Source: Apodemus sylvaticus (lineage: Eukaryota; Chordata; Mammalia; Rodentia; Muridae). From it: a DNA stretch of 64,000 nucleotides. Shown here piece by piece: positions 47,044 to 58,209 of the stretch. Below the pieces are notes generated by a model. It searched no databases and was not told the DNA's origin. It saw only the letters and a list, made by a program, of their open reading frames with translations. Both the position numbers and the translations under genes were made by a program. The stretch covers positions 68,652,698 through 68,716,697 of the forward strand of contig NC_067495.1 of the NCBI RefSeq assembly GCF_947179515.1, read 5' to 3'. How positions within the stretch are numbered: the stretch's first letter is position 1; each line of letters starts with the position of its first letter.

Positions 47044-47180
47044 TTTTATATATATAGTGTATATACATACATACATATATATTATTCCTAAATGTGTAAA
47101 TACAACCTACTTAGCCCATATAATATTACATATGTATATTATATACATATGTACATATATGTATGTAATATACGTACACA
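46995..47180. repeat. (TA)n microsatellite and TA/CA-rich flank
   Basis: Uninterrupted (AT)n at 46995-47034, then TATA/CATA-rich sequence to about 47180. Confidence 0.93.
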
Positions 47181-47227
47181 TATGATTTCCGAACTACTAC
47201 TTACTATTTTTTTGTTTATTTTATTTT

Positions 47228-47416
47228 TTTAAAGATTTATTTATTTATTATATGTAAATACACTGTAGCTGTCTTCAGACACTCTAGAAGAGGGCAGGGC
47301 ATCAGATCTTATTGCAGATGGTTGTGAGCCACCATGTGGTTGCTGGGTTTTGAACTCAGGACCTTCCGGAAGAGCAGTCAGTGCTCTTAACTACTGAGCC
47401 ATCTCTCCAGCCCTAG
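47228..47416 (-). mobile_element. B2 SINE, antisense
   Basis: AAAGATTTATTTATTTATTA through GAGCCATCTCTCCAGCCC; full-length, low divergence. Confidence 0.96.
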
Positions 47417-47419
47417 TAC

Positions 47420-48110
47420 ATTTCTTTTTTGAAATAAGCTTCCTCATAGAATCTTCAGATCACAAACTTGGCTGGACAGACAGGACAATGAGTTCCTGGG
47501 ATCCGCCTGTTACTACCCACATCTCTCCCTGATGAGCATCAGCACACCTGGATTTCTATATGGGTACTGAGGATCAAACAAAGGTTTTCATGCTCAATTG
47601 AGCAAGCATTTTAGCTACGGAGCCATTTCCCCTTGTTAACTACACTTAGAAACAAAACCAGTCCTGGTAAAATCATATTTATCTTTAAAGAATTGTCCAT
47701 TTTGATTTTACATAATTGATTTTACAGTATTCTGCCTTTAACCTAAAAAATAAAAGGAGAAGCTTTTGTTAAGTTTTAGGCAAATTGCTAGGGTCACTAT
47801 ATATCTATACACACACATATATTCAATATCTGTATATGTTTTATATCAATAAATTGAAAGCTTAAAAATCACAGGTTAATTCTACTAAGGTAGAATTTTA
47901 ATATTCAAAACATTATGGAACTTAGCATCCTGTGGAATTAAGTATTCTCTATATGCTAATTTGGGAAAAAATCTCACAGTGTATTTCAAGGAATTCTGAT
48001 TACTCATTCAATACATGCCACTATCCATCCGTTTCTCAGCTCTCTAATTAATAAATATTGTACCTTAGTTAACTTTAAAATTCATCAAAGTTCACATTAC
48101 TCATTCAGCT
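47420..48110. other. Intergenic DNA, mostly unassigned
   Basis: A SINE-like antisense fragment (about 47560-47635, ATTTTAGCTACGGAGCCATT) and then AT-rich sequence. Confidence 0.4.
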
Positions 48111-48114
48111 TAAT

Positions 48115-48245
48115 TTTGTTTGAGACATGGTCTCATCCTATATCTCGTCTTAGACTGATACGCAATGCACCATAGCCCAGATAGGCCTTAAACTTAGCAA
48201 TTCTCCTGCCTCAGCTTCCCAAGTGCTAGGATTAGAGGTGTAAAA
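48115..48245 (-). mobile_element. B1/B4-like SINE, antisense
   Basis: CTCCTGCCTCAGCTTCCCAA then GTGCTAGGATTAGAGGTGT. Confidence 0.65.
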
Positions 48246-48249
48246 GCAA

Positions 48250-49730
48250 CAAACTCAGATTGTTTTGAACTTTTAAACACTGTAATAAAAGTGAACTCAC
48301 TTGCTCCCCAAATACCTACTCTTCTTGAAAAATGTATTATATACTAAAATTGCCCTAAGAATGTCTGCTGTGCATTTCTTACCTGACTAGGACCGCTTTC
48401 CACTTGAGCTAACATCAAAGTGCATTTTTATGGCTGTCTTTTGAAATTCTGATGAGCTCACTACTAGTTCTCCTTCTCTCAAAACAGCTCTTTCTCAGCG
48501 TGATAGAATAATAATGTGAGGCAGAAAAAACATTGTTCTAATCTTGGTTCTTTCATTGACTGTGATTCTAGGGGGGGCGAAATCACACAACTGTTTAAGG
48601 CTTTTATAAAATTCTATACAATGGATAGACTTGCCCTACATGTAAAAATTCCACCACTATAATCTCTTTACTTATATATGATTATTTCTCCAATTTCAAT
48701 TCTCAATTCCTATTCAGGAAAGATGCAAGTATTATGTTTCGCGTTTTCTTCAAGATGCAAAGATTCATCTAACATATCCTCTTCCCTTTTGACTCACAGT
48801 TCTTCTAGATACTGTATTTTTTTTTTCCTTTTTAAGTTGTTTTGTGGAGGCTCTGGTTCTTTGAGGACAAAATGAACTTTACAGTCTCTTGCTTTCGCAC
48901 TCACATGCAGGCACCTGAATCTTAGTAGTCTTTCTTACCAGACACATTACTTTTAAGTCCACCAGGATTCAAAACCACCTGGATTGCTCATAGTTTAGCT
49001 TCTGAGATATGGCTAGCTCTCCAGTGGTCCAGGAGAAGTCCCATGTGGCCTCCCAGATAGCTAGGTTTTGCAACCTTAGGCAGTGCTTACTTCTTTCTTT
49101 GGAAGGAACCCCCCACCCCTTCCCTGCAGAGTTAATTGAGATACCTCCCATTCCATCTAAACAATCCTCAGACACCTGGGCTCCCACCCTTAGGGGGCTA
49201 GCGATTCTATTACCCCATGCAGCTGAGCCTGATCTTAATCTCAATCCTAAATTGTAGTTAAAAGGGCATTGTCTTCTTTGGGTGGCTTTCTGCAATTTCT
49301 TCATTCTCGAAATGTTTTCTTACTTATTTCTTGCCAAACCTTTCTTATTCCCATTTTTCTCGTATGTAAACATTTTCTTCGGTGCTGGTATTGCCTGCAG
49401 AGGCTTAAATCTTAGCAAACACTGTACCATTGAGCTGTATCCCCAGACCAAAACATTCCTTTTCTTATATTTATCCTCACATCATTGTGTGGTTTCTATT
49501 TCTTAATATGAACTCTATTGATACAGATATATTTGCTCTTCACAATAACTCACTCCTTAACTGTGCAATCAAGTGCTACTACTAGAAAAAAAAAGCTATG
49601 TAATTCACCAACTTCCTTTCTGTTTTTGCTGCATGGAGAAAAAAACCTTTTGACACTTTACCCTTAGTTTTTGTTACTATACTGTTTTGTTCATTGTTCA
49701 GAATCACTAAATGTTATTTGTATGGTTTTT
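48250..49730. other. Unassigned 1.5-kb stretch
   Basis: No clear repeat except an ID-like piece near 49395-49450. It contains an 82-codon plus-strand frame (49009-49257) and a 111-codon minus-strand frame (48969-49304) overlapping each other, neither recognised. Confidence 0.4.
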
Positions 49731-49736
49731 CTTCTC

Positions 49737-49824
49737 TATTTTCTGCTCAGACTATTTACCTGAATTACTGAAGTGTGAATATATTTTCTGCTCAGACTAT
49801 TTACCTGAATTACTGAAGTGTGAA
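49737..49824. repeat. 45-bp tandem duplication
   Basis: CTGCTCAGACTATTTACCTG and its surroundings occur twice with a period of 45 bp, essentially identical, next to the B1 insertion site. Confidence 0.95.
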
Positions 49825-49831
49825 TATTTTC

Positions 49832-49839
49832 TTTTTCTT

Positions 49840-49870
<31 letters not shown>

Positions 49871-50012
49871 GTTTTTCGAGAGAAGGTTTCTCTGTATAGC
49901 CCTGGCTGTCCTGGAACTCACTCTGTAAACCAGGCTGGCCTCAAACTCAGAAGTCTGCCTGCCTCTGCCTCCCAGAGTGTTGGGATTACAGGCATGCGTC
50001 ACCATCACCCTG
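49832..50012 (-). mobile_element. B1 SINE, antisense, with target-site duplication
   Basis: Pyrimidine-rich tail complement, then a near-consensus B1. AGTGTGAATATTTTC is repeated exactly at 49817-49831 and 50013-50027. Confidence 0.96.
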
Positions 50013-50174
50013 AGTGTGAATATTTTCAAGGAAATGGTTTCTATTCACTTCTCATCTCTAAGTATTCTCTCGGTTTTAGCTATCTTCTTTGATTAAGGAA
50101 ATCTAATTTATATTCATAGTCCTAATAGTGCTTCTAAATTAGTTCTAGATTAATTTTTTGTTTGGATTTGCTTG

Positions 50175-50705
50175 CATTATTTTTATTTTGTGTATGTTTG
50201 AGTGACTTCATATATGTATGTGCACATGTGCACAATCCCCCAGAAACCAGAGATGTTGGATGCCACTAGAGCTGGAGTTAGAGGAAGCTGTGTCTTGCCA
50301 GAGGTGGGTACTGGGAACCACACTCAGACCCTATGCAAGAGTAGTAGGCATTCTTAACTCCTGACTCATCTATCCAGCCTTGATAATTCTTTTATTTCAA
50401 CAGATATTGAATATGTACTATATGTCAGGCAGGATGATAATGAAAATTAAAAGGTGAGCAAAGCATGTGTTGTACATGACAAAATATTTGTGAGTTAAAA
50501 AATATTGTATACTGTGTTAAGCACTGTAATTGAAGTAAACATTATTTTTCATTTTTTAAAATATTTTATTTACTATATGTGAGTAAACTGTAGCTGTCTC
50601 TTTGCAGATGGTTGTGAGCTATACCAAGTGGTTGCTGGGATTTGAACTCATGACCTCCAGAAAAGCAGTCAGTGTTCTTATTTGCTGAGCCATTTCTCCA
50701 ACCCT
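50175..50705 (-). mobile_element. Antisense B3 and antisense B2 SINEs
   Basis: B3 at 50175-50380 (GCCACTAGAGCTGGAGTTAG) and B2 at 50553-50705 (GATGGTTGTGAGCTATACCA). Confidence 0.8.
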
Positions 50706-50709
50706 GAAG

Positions 50710-51810
50710 TAGATTTTATTATAAGAACATGAAAACTGTTAAATTTTGGATAAGGACAGGGAGTGCTTCTAAAAGAATGTAAAATGTAAGTCTAGACTTA
50801 AAGTCTTCACAGATGAGCAGTTTACCACTCAATAGTAAAAAGAAAGTCAAATAGAATGGGCAGCCAAACTTGAAAAGACAGTTCCAGACAAAAGCAGTCA
50901 ACAGGTACAAAGGCCTACAAGTCACAGAGAATGTGGTATATTAGGGAAACTACACTTAGTTCAGATCCTAAAGTTGCAGATAGGCTAGGCAAAGTTAAGG
51001 AAAAAATGGTTCAATAAAAGTCGAAGCAATATGTTCAATGGATTTAGTTTATAGTCATTTTGTTGAAAAAATAATATATTTTGATCATGGTTTTTCCTCT
51101 CTCAACTTCTCCTAAATACTCCCTTCTTTCCTACCCGCTAAGGGTCACACACTCTTTCTTTCTCTCTTACGAAAAACAAGCAAGCAAAAAAAAAAAATCC
51201 CTTGTCGTTCCCCCAGCCCCCCAGTTAGATTTGCTTATCTTCTGTAAACTCAGGATTAGTGAGTTGTCTATTATAGTCTTCTACAGACCCAGGATTACCA
51301 AACAGTTTTTTCACTCTTACATACATCTTCTAGAATCTTTCACTTATCTCACTGCATGGAAGGAAATCTGACTAAAGTACCTTGTGTCTTCCCTGAAATA
51401 AATCACCATATCATGTCTAGCAGTTCTTTGCCATTTTATTTTTTATTGTACAGTTTTTATTCTAGGAACTATTGGTTTAATATCCACATTTAGTTACAAA
51501 ATGAAAAGGTTTGTACATAAAAAACACAAATAGAAAACAAAACTAAAAGATCACTCACAAAAACACAAAATCAGGAATGAAAATATAATAAGACCAAAAA
51601 AACTGCACAAAGCTATATAAGACAAAATGTCAACAAAAATACCATTAATTTCATTTTGAATTGGCCCGAATATTGGGCCTGAAACTTACCTTGAAGTATG
51701 GTTAATATACCCAGTGAACCTTCAGTGGAGAAAACCTGGGTTTAATGAAAACATCCCATTTAGTATTGAGTGCTCAGCTGTTGGTCCCTGTGTTAGTTCC
51801 CACCTACTTC
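50710..51810. other. Unassigned intergenic sequence
   Basis: About 1.1 kb with no identified gene. Sequence near 51060-51200 (pyrimidine-rich, then A-run) looks like a rodent interspersed repeat I cannot name. Confidence 0.4.
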
Positions 51811-51818
51811 AAGAAGCT

Positions 51819-52217
51819 TGTACTGGCTGGTTTTGTGTGTCAACTTGACACAGGCTGGAGTTATCACAGAGAAAGGAGCTTCAGTTGGGGAAGTGCCTCC
51901 ATGAGATCCAGTTGTGGGGCATTTTCTCAATTAGTGATCAAGTGGGGAGGGCCCCTTGGGGGTGGTTCCACCTTTGGGCTGGAGCTCTTGGGTTCTATAA
52001 GAGAGCAGGCTGAGCAAGCCAGGGGAAGCAAGCCAGTAAGAAACATCCCTCCATGGCCTCTGCATCAGCTCCTGCTTCCTAACCTGCCTGATTTCCAGTA
52101 CTGACCTCCTTTAGTGATGAACTGCAATGTGGAAGTGTAAGCTGAATAAACCCTTTCCTCCCCAACTTGCCTCTTGGTCATGACGTTTGTGCAGGAATAG
52201 AAACCCTGACTAAGACA
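51819..52217 (+). mobile_element. Solo LTR (ORR1/MT-like MaLR) with 5-bp duplication
   Basis: A 399-bp TG...CA element: TGTACTGGCTGG start, CAATGTGGAAGTGTAAGCTG and AATAAACCCTTTCCTCCCCA (polyadenylation signal region), ending CTAAGACA. It is flanked exactly by AAGCT at 51814-51818 and 52218-52222. No internal retroviral sequence, so it is a recombined solo LTR. Confidence 0.9.
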
Positions 52218-52594
52218 AAGCTTCCCTGGTGATGATCGCTGAATGAGGCACTGTTCTTTGTCTATAGCAGAATGTCACTTTGAGTCATTTTATTGCTATG
52301 TTTCTTTAACAGAATTCCCCCCCCCCCAATATTCTTCCAACATCAAACTTGCTATTTATGAGTTAGTAAAAGGTGACTAAAACACATTTCAATCTGAGTT
52401 CAAGGCTAAGTATAGACTACATGGTGCTAATATATATCAAACAAAATAAAACATAGCTTCACCATCACACACACTTGAATATTGCTCTCTTTATGATTCT
52501 CAACTTCTAATCTTTAGGTTTTCTGCACTACTATATAACTCATATGGTCACTATATAACTCATATATAACTCACATGGTTTTCTAATTTGTCTT

Positions 52595-53130
52595 TAAAAT
52601 CTATTTTTAATTATATTTTTCATGTGTGGGTGTATGCACATAACTGTGGGTTCCCATGGAGGCTAGAATAGAAATGCAAACAGTTATAGCTATTCAATAT
52701 GGGTTCTAGGAATTGAACTCAGGTCCTTCTGCTAAAGTATTGTGAGGGTTGAATGAAAATGGCCCCCATAGGACCGTAGGGAGTGTCCTTGTTGGAGTAG
52801 GCATGACCTTGTCAGAGGTAATGTGTCATTGAGCTGGGCTTTGAGGTTTCTGATGTTCAAGACAGCCAACCCCAGTGGTCTTTCTCTCATTTTGCTGCCT
52901 AAGGACCTGGATGCAGAACTCTCAGCTCTTCCTCCTGCACCACGCCTACCTGGATGCTGCCATGCTTCCCGCCATGAGGATTGGACTGAACCTCTGAACC
53001 TGTAAGCCAGCCCCAATTAAATGTTTTCTTTTATAAGAGTTGCTATGGTTGTGGTGTTACTTCTCAGCAGTAGATACCCTAAGACAAGTAGTATATGCTC
53101 TTTACCACTGAGTCATTTCTCAGCCACATG
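52595..53130 (-). mobile_element. B3 SINE, antisense, split by an LTR
   Basis: B3 body at 52595-52740 (GGAATTGAACTCAGGTCCTT) continues at 53087-53130 (CTCTTTACCACTGAGTCATT) after the LTR. Confidence 0.8.
52741..53086 (+). mobile_element. Solo rodent LTR (MT/ORR1-like MaLR) inside a B3
   Basis: A 346-bp element starting TGTGAGGGTT and ending AAGACA, with AACCTGTAAGCCAGCCCCAA before its AATTAAA signal. Flanks are AGTAT and AGTAG, an imperfect 5-bp duplication. No internal genes. Confidence 0.85.
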
Positions 53131-53147
53131 GGTCACATTTTTATATT

Positions 53148-53328
53148 TACCTTTTTTTTGTTTTTGTTTTTTGTTTGTTTGTTTTTCGAGACAGGGTTTC
53201 TCTGTATAGCCCTGTCTGTCCTGGACTCACTCTATAGACTAGGCTGGCCTCGAACTCAGAAATTCGCCTGCCTCTGCCTCCCAGAGTGCTGGGATTACAG
53301 GCGTGTGCCACCACCACCTGGCTATATT
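53148..53328 (-). mobile_element. B1 SINE, antisense
   Basis: TTTTTCGAGACAGGGTTTCT to CACCACCTGGC. Confidence 0.96.
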
Positions 53329-53505
53329 TACTTTTTTTATAATGTCACTACCATTATTAATCCTTTATCATTGTCTCTGTTGTCCCTATACTGAAACAAC
53401 AAATCTTATCCTTTCTAACAACTCAGTTTTGTATCTGGTTTCATGTCTTCCATTTAAGGAAACATTCTTGACCTCTTTTCAGTACTATAATCATACTATT
53501 TTTTT

Positions 53506-53752
53506 CTCATATAGAGTTAGTCATTGTTTTTAAAAGATTTTATTATTTTTACTCATATACAGTTTAGTCATTGTTTTAAAAAGATTTTAATTTTAATTGT
53601 TACATGTGTGTGTGTGTGTTTGTGTGTGCGCACGCACCATGGGGGTTTAGATACGTCTAGAAGCCAAAGATGGTGACAGATCCCCATGGGTTAAAGTTAC
53701 AGATGGTTTTGAATTTTGCAGATTCTAGAAACAGTTCTTAAGTACTCTTCGA
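53506..53752 (-). mobile_element. Imperfect 46-bp duplication, (GT)n and SINE remnant
   Basis: TAGTCATTGTTTTAAAAAGA-like blocks recur at about 53518 and 53564. A (GT)n run at 53604-53630 and a degenerate antisense SINE follow. Confidence 0.5.
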
Positions 53753-53968
53753 CAGTGGGTCTCAACCCTTATGTGGTCATAACCCTTTTGTGGGTTGAAT
53801 GACCTTTTCACATCTAAGATCAGAAAACACAGATTTTTCCATTATGATTCACAATGTTAGCAAAATTAAAGTTATGAAGTATCAACAAAAATAACTTTAT
53901 GATTGAGGGTCCCCACAACATGAAGGATTTTATAAGTGTCACAGCATTAGGAAAGTTGAGAACTATTG
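53753..53968. mobile_element. URR1 hAT-Charlie element
   Basis: CAGTGGGTCTCAACCCTT and GGAAAGTTGAGAACTATTG ends, with GTTAGCAAAATTAAAGTTAT inside. The fullest of the three copies here. Confidence 0.88.
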
Positions 53969-54053
53969 CTCTAAAAGGACATGTGCTGATTCTTCTCTTC
54001 AGAGCAATTATTAGTTTTATTTAGCTATACACTGTTATAACTTGTACACTAAT

Positions 54054-54068
54054 GAGAATTCACATTTT
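54054..54068. repeat. Target-site duplication, 3' side of L1
   Basis: GAGAATTCACATTTT, followed directly by the T-rich complement of the L1 A-tail. Identical to 60492-60506. Confidence 0.95.
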
Positions 54069-54323
54069 TTTGTCTTTTTTTTATTCGATATATTTTTTAT
54101 TTCTATTTCAAATGATTTCCCATTTTCTAGCCCCCTAATCCCCGAAAGTCCCATAAGCCTCCTTTTCTCCCCCTGTCCTCCCACCCACCCCTTCCCACTT
54201 CCTCTTTCTGGTTTTGCCCTATACTTCTTCACTGAGTCTTTCTAGAACAAGGGGCCACTCCTCCTTTCTTCTTGTACCTCATTTGATGTATGGATTATGT
54301 TTGGGGTATTCCAGTTTTCTAGG
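54069..54323 (-). other. L1 3' UTR, short form
   Basis: About 255 bp with a G-rich tract (C-rich on plus strand, 54130-54200) and A-rich end. The L1 at 14-15.5 kb has the same tail but about 500 bp more between ORF2 and the G-tract. Confidence 0.85.
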
Positions 54324-57300
54324 TTAATATCCACTTATTAGTGAGTGCATACCATGAGTCACCTTTTGAGTCTGGGTTACCTCACTTAGTATGATGTTTT
54401 CTAGCTCCATCCATTTGCCTAAGAATTTCATGAATTCATTGTTTCTAATGGCTGAATAGTACTCCATTGTGTAGATATACCACATTTTTTGCATCCACTC
54501 TTCTGTTGAGGGATACCTGGGTTCTTTCCAGCATCTGGCAATTATAAATAGGGCTGCTATGAACATAGTAGAGCATGTATCCTTATTACATGGTGGGGAA
54601 TCCTCTGGGTATATGCCCAGGAGTGGTATAGCAGGATCTTTTGGAAGTGAGGTGCCCAGTTTTCGGAGGAACCGCCAGACTGATTTCCAGAGTGGTTGTA
54701 CCAATTTGCAACCCCACCAGCAGTGGAGGAGTGTTCCTCTTTCTCCACATCCTCTCCAACACCTGCTGTCTCCTGAATTTTTAATCTTAGCCATTCTGAC
54801 TGGTGTAAGATGAAATCTCAGGGTTGTTTTGATTTGCATTTCCCTAATGACTAATGAAGTTGAGCATTTTTTGAGATGCTTTTCCGCCATCCGAAGTTCT
54901 TCAGGTGAGAATTCCCTGTTTAACTCTGTACCCTATTTTTTAATAGGGTTGTTTGGTTTTCTGGAGTCTAACTTCTTAAGTTCTTTATATATATTGGATA
55001 TTAGCCCTCTATCTGATGTAGGATTGGTGAAGATCTTTTCCCAATTTGTTGGTTGCCGATTTGTCCTTTTGATGGTGTCCTTTGCCGTACAGAAACTTTG
55101 TAATTTTATGAGGTCCCATTTGTCAATTCTTGATCTTAGAGCATACGCTATTGGTGTTCTGTTCAGAAATTTTCTCCCTGTACCAATGTCCTCAAGGGTC
55201 TTCCCCAGTTTCTTTTCTATTAGCTTCAGAGTGTCTGGCTTTATGTGGAGGTCCTTGATCCATTTGGATTTGAGCTTAGTACAAGGCGATAAAGATGGAT
55301 CAATTCGCATTCTTCTGCATGCTGACCTCCAGTTGAACCAGCACCATTTGTTGAAAAGGCTATCTTTTTTCCATTGGATGTTTTCAGCCCCTTTGTCGAG
55401 GATCAAGTGGCCATATGTGTGTGGGTTCATTTCTGGATCTTCAATCCTGTTCCATTGATCTGCCTGCCTGTCACTGTACCAATACCATGCAGTTTTTAAC
55501 ACTATTGCTCTGTAGTATTGCTTGAGGTCAGGGATACTGATTCCCCCAGAATTTCTTTTGTTGCTGAGAATAGTTTTAGCTATCCTGGGTTATTTGTTAT
55601 TCCAGATGAATTTGTTAATTGCTTTTTCTAACTCTGTGAAGAATTGAGTTGGGATTTTGATGGGTATTGCATTGAATCTGTATATTACTTTTGGCAAAAT
55701 GGCCATTTTAACTATATTGATTCTGGCGATCCATGAGCATGGGAGGTTTTCCCATTTTTTGAGGTCTTCTTCCATTTCCTTCTTCAGAGTCTTGAAGTTC
55801 TTGTCGTAAAGATCTTTCACATGTTTGGTAAGAGTCACCCCAAGATACTTTATACTGTTTGTGGCTATTGTGAAGGGGGTCATTTCCCTAATTTCTTTCT
55901 CAGCCTGCTTATCCTTTGAGTATAGGAAGGCCACTGATTTGCTTGAGTTGATTTTATAACCTGCCACTTTGCTGAAGTTGTTTATCAGCTGTAGGAGTTC
56001 TCTAGTGGAGTTTATTGGGTCACTTAGGTAGACTATCATGTCATCTGCAAATAATGATAGTTTGACTTCTTCCTTTCCAATTTGTATCCCTTTGACCTCC
56101 TTATGTTGTCGAATTGCCTGAGCTAGTACCTCAAGTACAATATTGAAAAGATAAGGAGAGAGGGGGCAGCCCTGTCTAGTCCCTGATTTTAGTGGGATTG
56201 CTTCAAGTTTCTCTCCATTTAGTTTGATGCTGGCTACCAGTTTGCTGTATATTGCTTTTACTATGTTTAGGTATGGGCCTTGAATTCCCGTTCTTTCCAA
56301 GACTTTAAGCATGAAAGGATGCTGAATTTTGTCAAATGCTTTTTCAGCATCCAATGAAATGACCACGTGTTTTTTTTCTTTGAGTTTGTTTATGTATTGG
56401 ATTGCATTGATGGATTTCCATATATTAAACCAACCCTGCATTCCCAAGATAAAGCCTACTTGATCATGGTGGATGATCGTTTTGATGTGTTCTTGGAGTC
56501 GGTTGGCAAGAATTTTATTGAGTATTTTTGCATCGATGTTCATAAGGGAAATTGGTCTGAAGTTCTCTTTCTTTGTTGGATCTTTGTGTGGCTTTGGTAA
56601 CAGAGTAATTGTGGCTTCGTAGAAGGAATTGGGTAGTGTTCCTTCTGTTTCTATTTTGTGGAATAGTTTGAAGAGTATTGGTGTTAACTCTTCTTTGAAG
56701 GTCTGATAGAATTCTGCATTGAAACCATCTGGTCCTGTGCATTTTTTGGTTGGAAGACTTTCTATGACTCCTTCTATTTCTTTAGGCGTTATGGGACGGT
56801 GTAGATGATCTATTTGGTCCTGATTTAATTTTGGTATTTGGTATCTGTCAAGGAAATTGTCCATTTCCTCCAGATTCTCCAGTTGTGTTGAGTACAGGCT
56901 CTTGTAGTAGGATCTGATGATTTTTTGGATTTCCTCAGTTTCCGTTGTTATATCTCCCTTTTCATTTCTAAGTTTGTTAATTTGGATACTTTCTCTGTGC
57001 CCTTTGGTCAGTCTGGCTAAGGGTTTATCTATCTTGTTTATTTTCTCAAAGAACCAGCTCCTGGATTCGTTAATTCTTTGTACGGTTCGCTTTGTTTCCA
57101 ATTGATTGATTTCAGCCTTGAGTTTGATGATTTCCTGCCTTCTACTCCTCCTGGGTGAATTGGCTTCTTTTTGTTCCAGGACTTTCAGGTGTGTCATTAA
57201 GCTGCTAGTATATGCTCTCTCCATTTTCTTTTTGAAGGCACTCAGGGCTATGAGTTTACCTCTTAACACTGCTTTCATTGTGTCCCAAAGATTTGGGTAT

Positions 57301-58148
57301 GTTGTGCCTTGATTTTCATTAAATTCTAAAAAGTCTCTGATTTCTTTCTTTATTTCTTCTTTGGTCAAGGTGTCATTGAGTAGAGTATTATTCAGCCTCC
57401 ATGTGTATGTGGGCTTTCTGTTGTTTTTGTTGCTATTGAAAATCACTCTTACACCATAGTGATCTGATAGGAGGCATGGGATTAGTTTGATCATCTTATA
57501 TTTGTTGAGGTCTGCCTTGTGTCCAATTATATGGTCGATTTTGGAGAAGGTACCATGAGGTGCTGAGAAAAAGGTATATTCTTTTGCTTTAGGGTGAAAT
57601 GTTCTATAAATATCAATCAAATCCAATTGGTCCAAAGCTTCAATTAGTTTTACTGTGTCTCTGTTTAGTTTCTGTTTTCCCGATCGGTCCATTGAGGAAA
57701 GTGGAGTGTTGAAGTCCCCCACAATTATTGTGTTAGGTGCAATGTGTGCTTTGAGCTTTAGTAAAGTTTCTTTTACGAATGAGGGTGCCTTTGCATTTGG
57801 CGCATAGATGTTCAGAATTGAAAGTTCTTCTTGGTGGATTTTTACTTTGACCAGCAAGAAGTGTCTTTCTGTGTCTCTTTTGATGACTTTAGGTTGAAAG
57901 TCAATTTTATCTGATATTAGAATGGCTACTCCTGCTCGTTTCCTGTGACCATTGGCTTGTAAGATTGTCTTCCAGCCTTTTACTCTAAGGTAGCTTTTAT
58001 CTTTGACACTGAGGTGTGTCTCCTGTATACAGCAAATTGTAGGGTCCTGTTTCCTTATCCAGTCTGTTAGTCTATGTCTTTTTATTGGGGAATTGAGACC
58101 ATTGATGTTAAGAGATATTAGGGAATAGTGATTATTACTTCCTGTCAT
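54324..58148 (-). pseudogene. L1 ORF2 (endonuclease/reverse transcriptase), two stops
   Basis: A 1,274-codon frame from 58148 to a stop at 54326-54324. Endonuclease residues are all present: N14, E43, D145, N147, D205, D229, H230. The reverse-transcriptase core has FADD at 700-703 and GTRQGCPLSP at about 656-665. TAA at codon 853 (55592-55590) and TAG at codon 1072 (54935-54933) interrupt it. The last part keeps the cysteine-rich domain (CWRGCGERGTLLHCWW). ORF2p makes the nick and copies L1 RNA in the nucleus. Start codon chosen at the first Met after the ORF1 stop, 61 bp away. Confidence 0.95.
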
Positions 58149-58209
58149 TTTTGATGTTCTTTTTATATTTGAGTGGTTATCTTCTTTTGGGTTTGATGAA
58201 GGAAGGTAA

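Noticed and set aside
54829..55458. 209-codon plus-strand ORF
   Set aside because: It is the antisense shadow of the L1 ORF2 coding strand.
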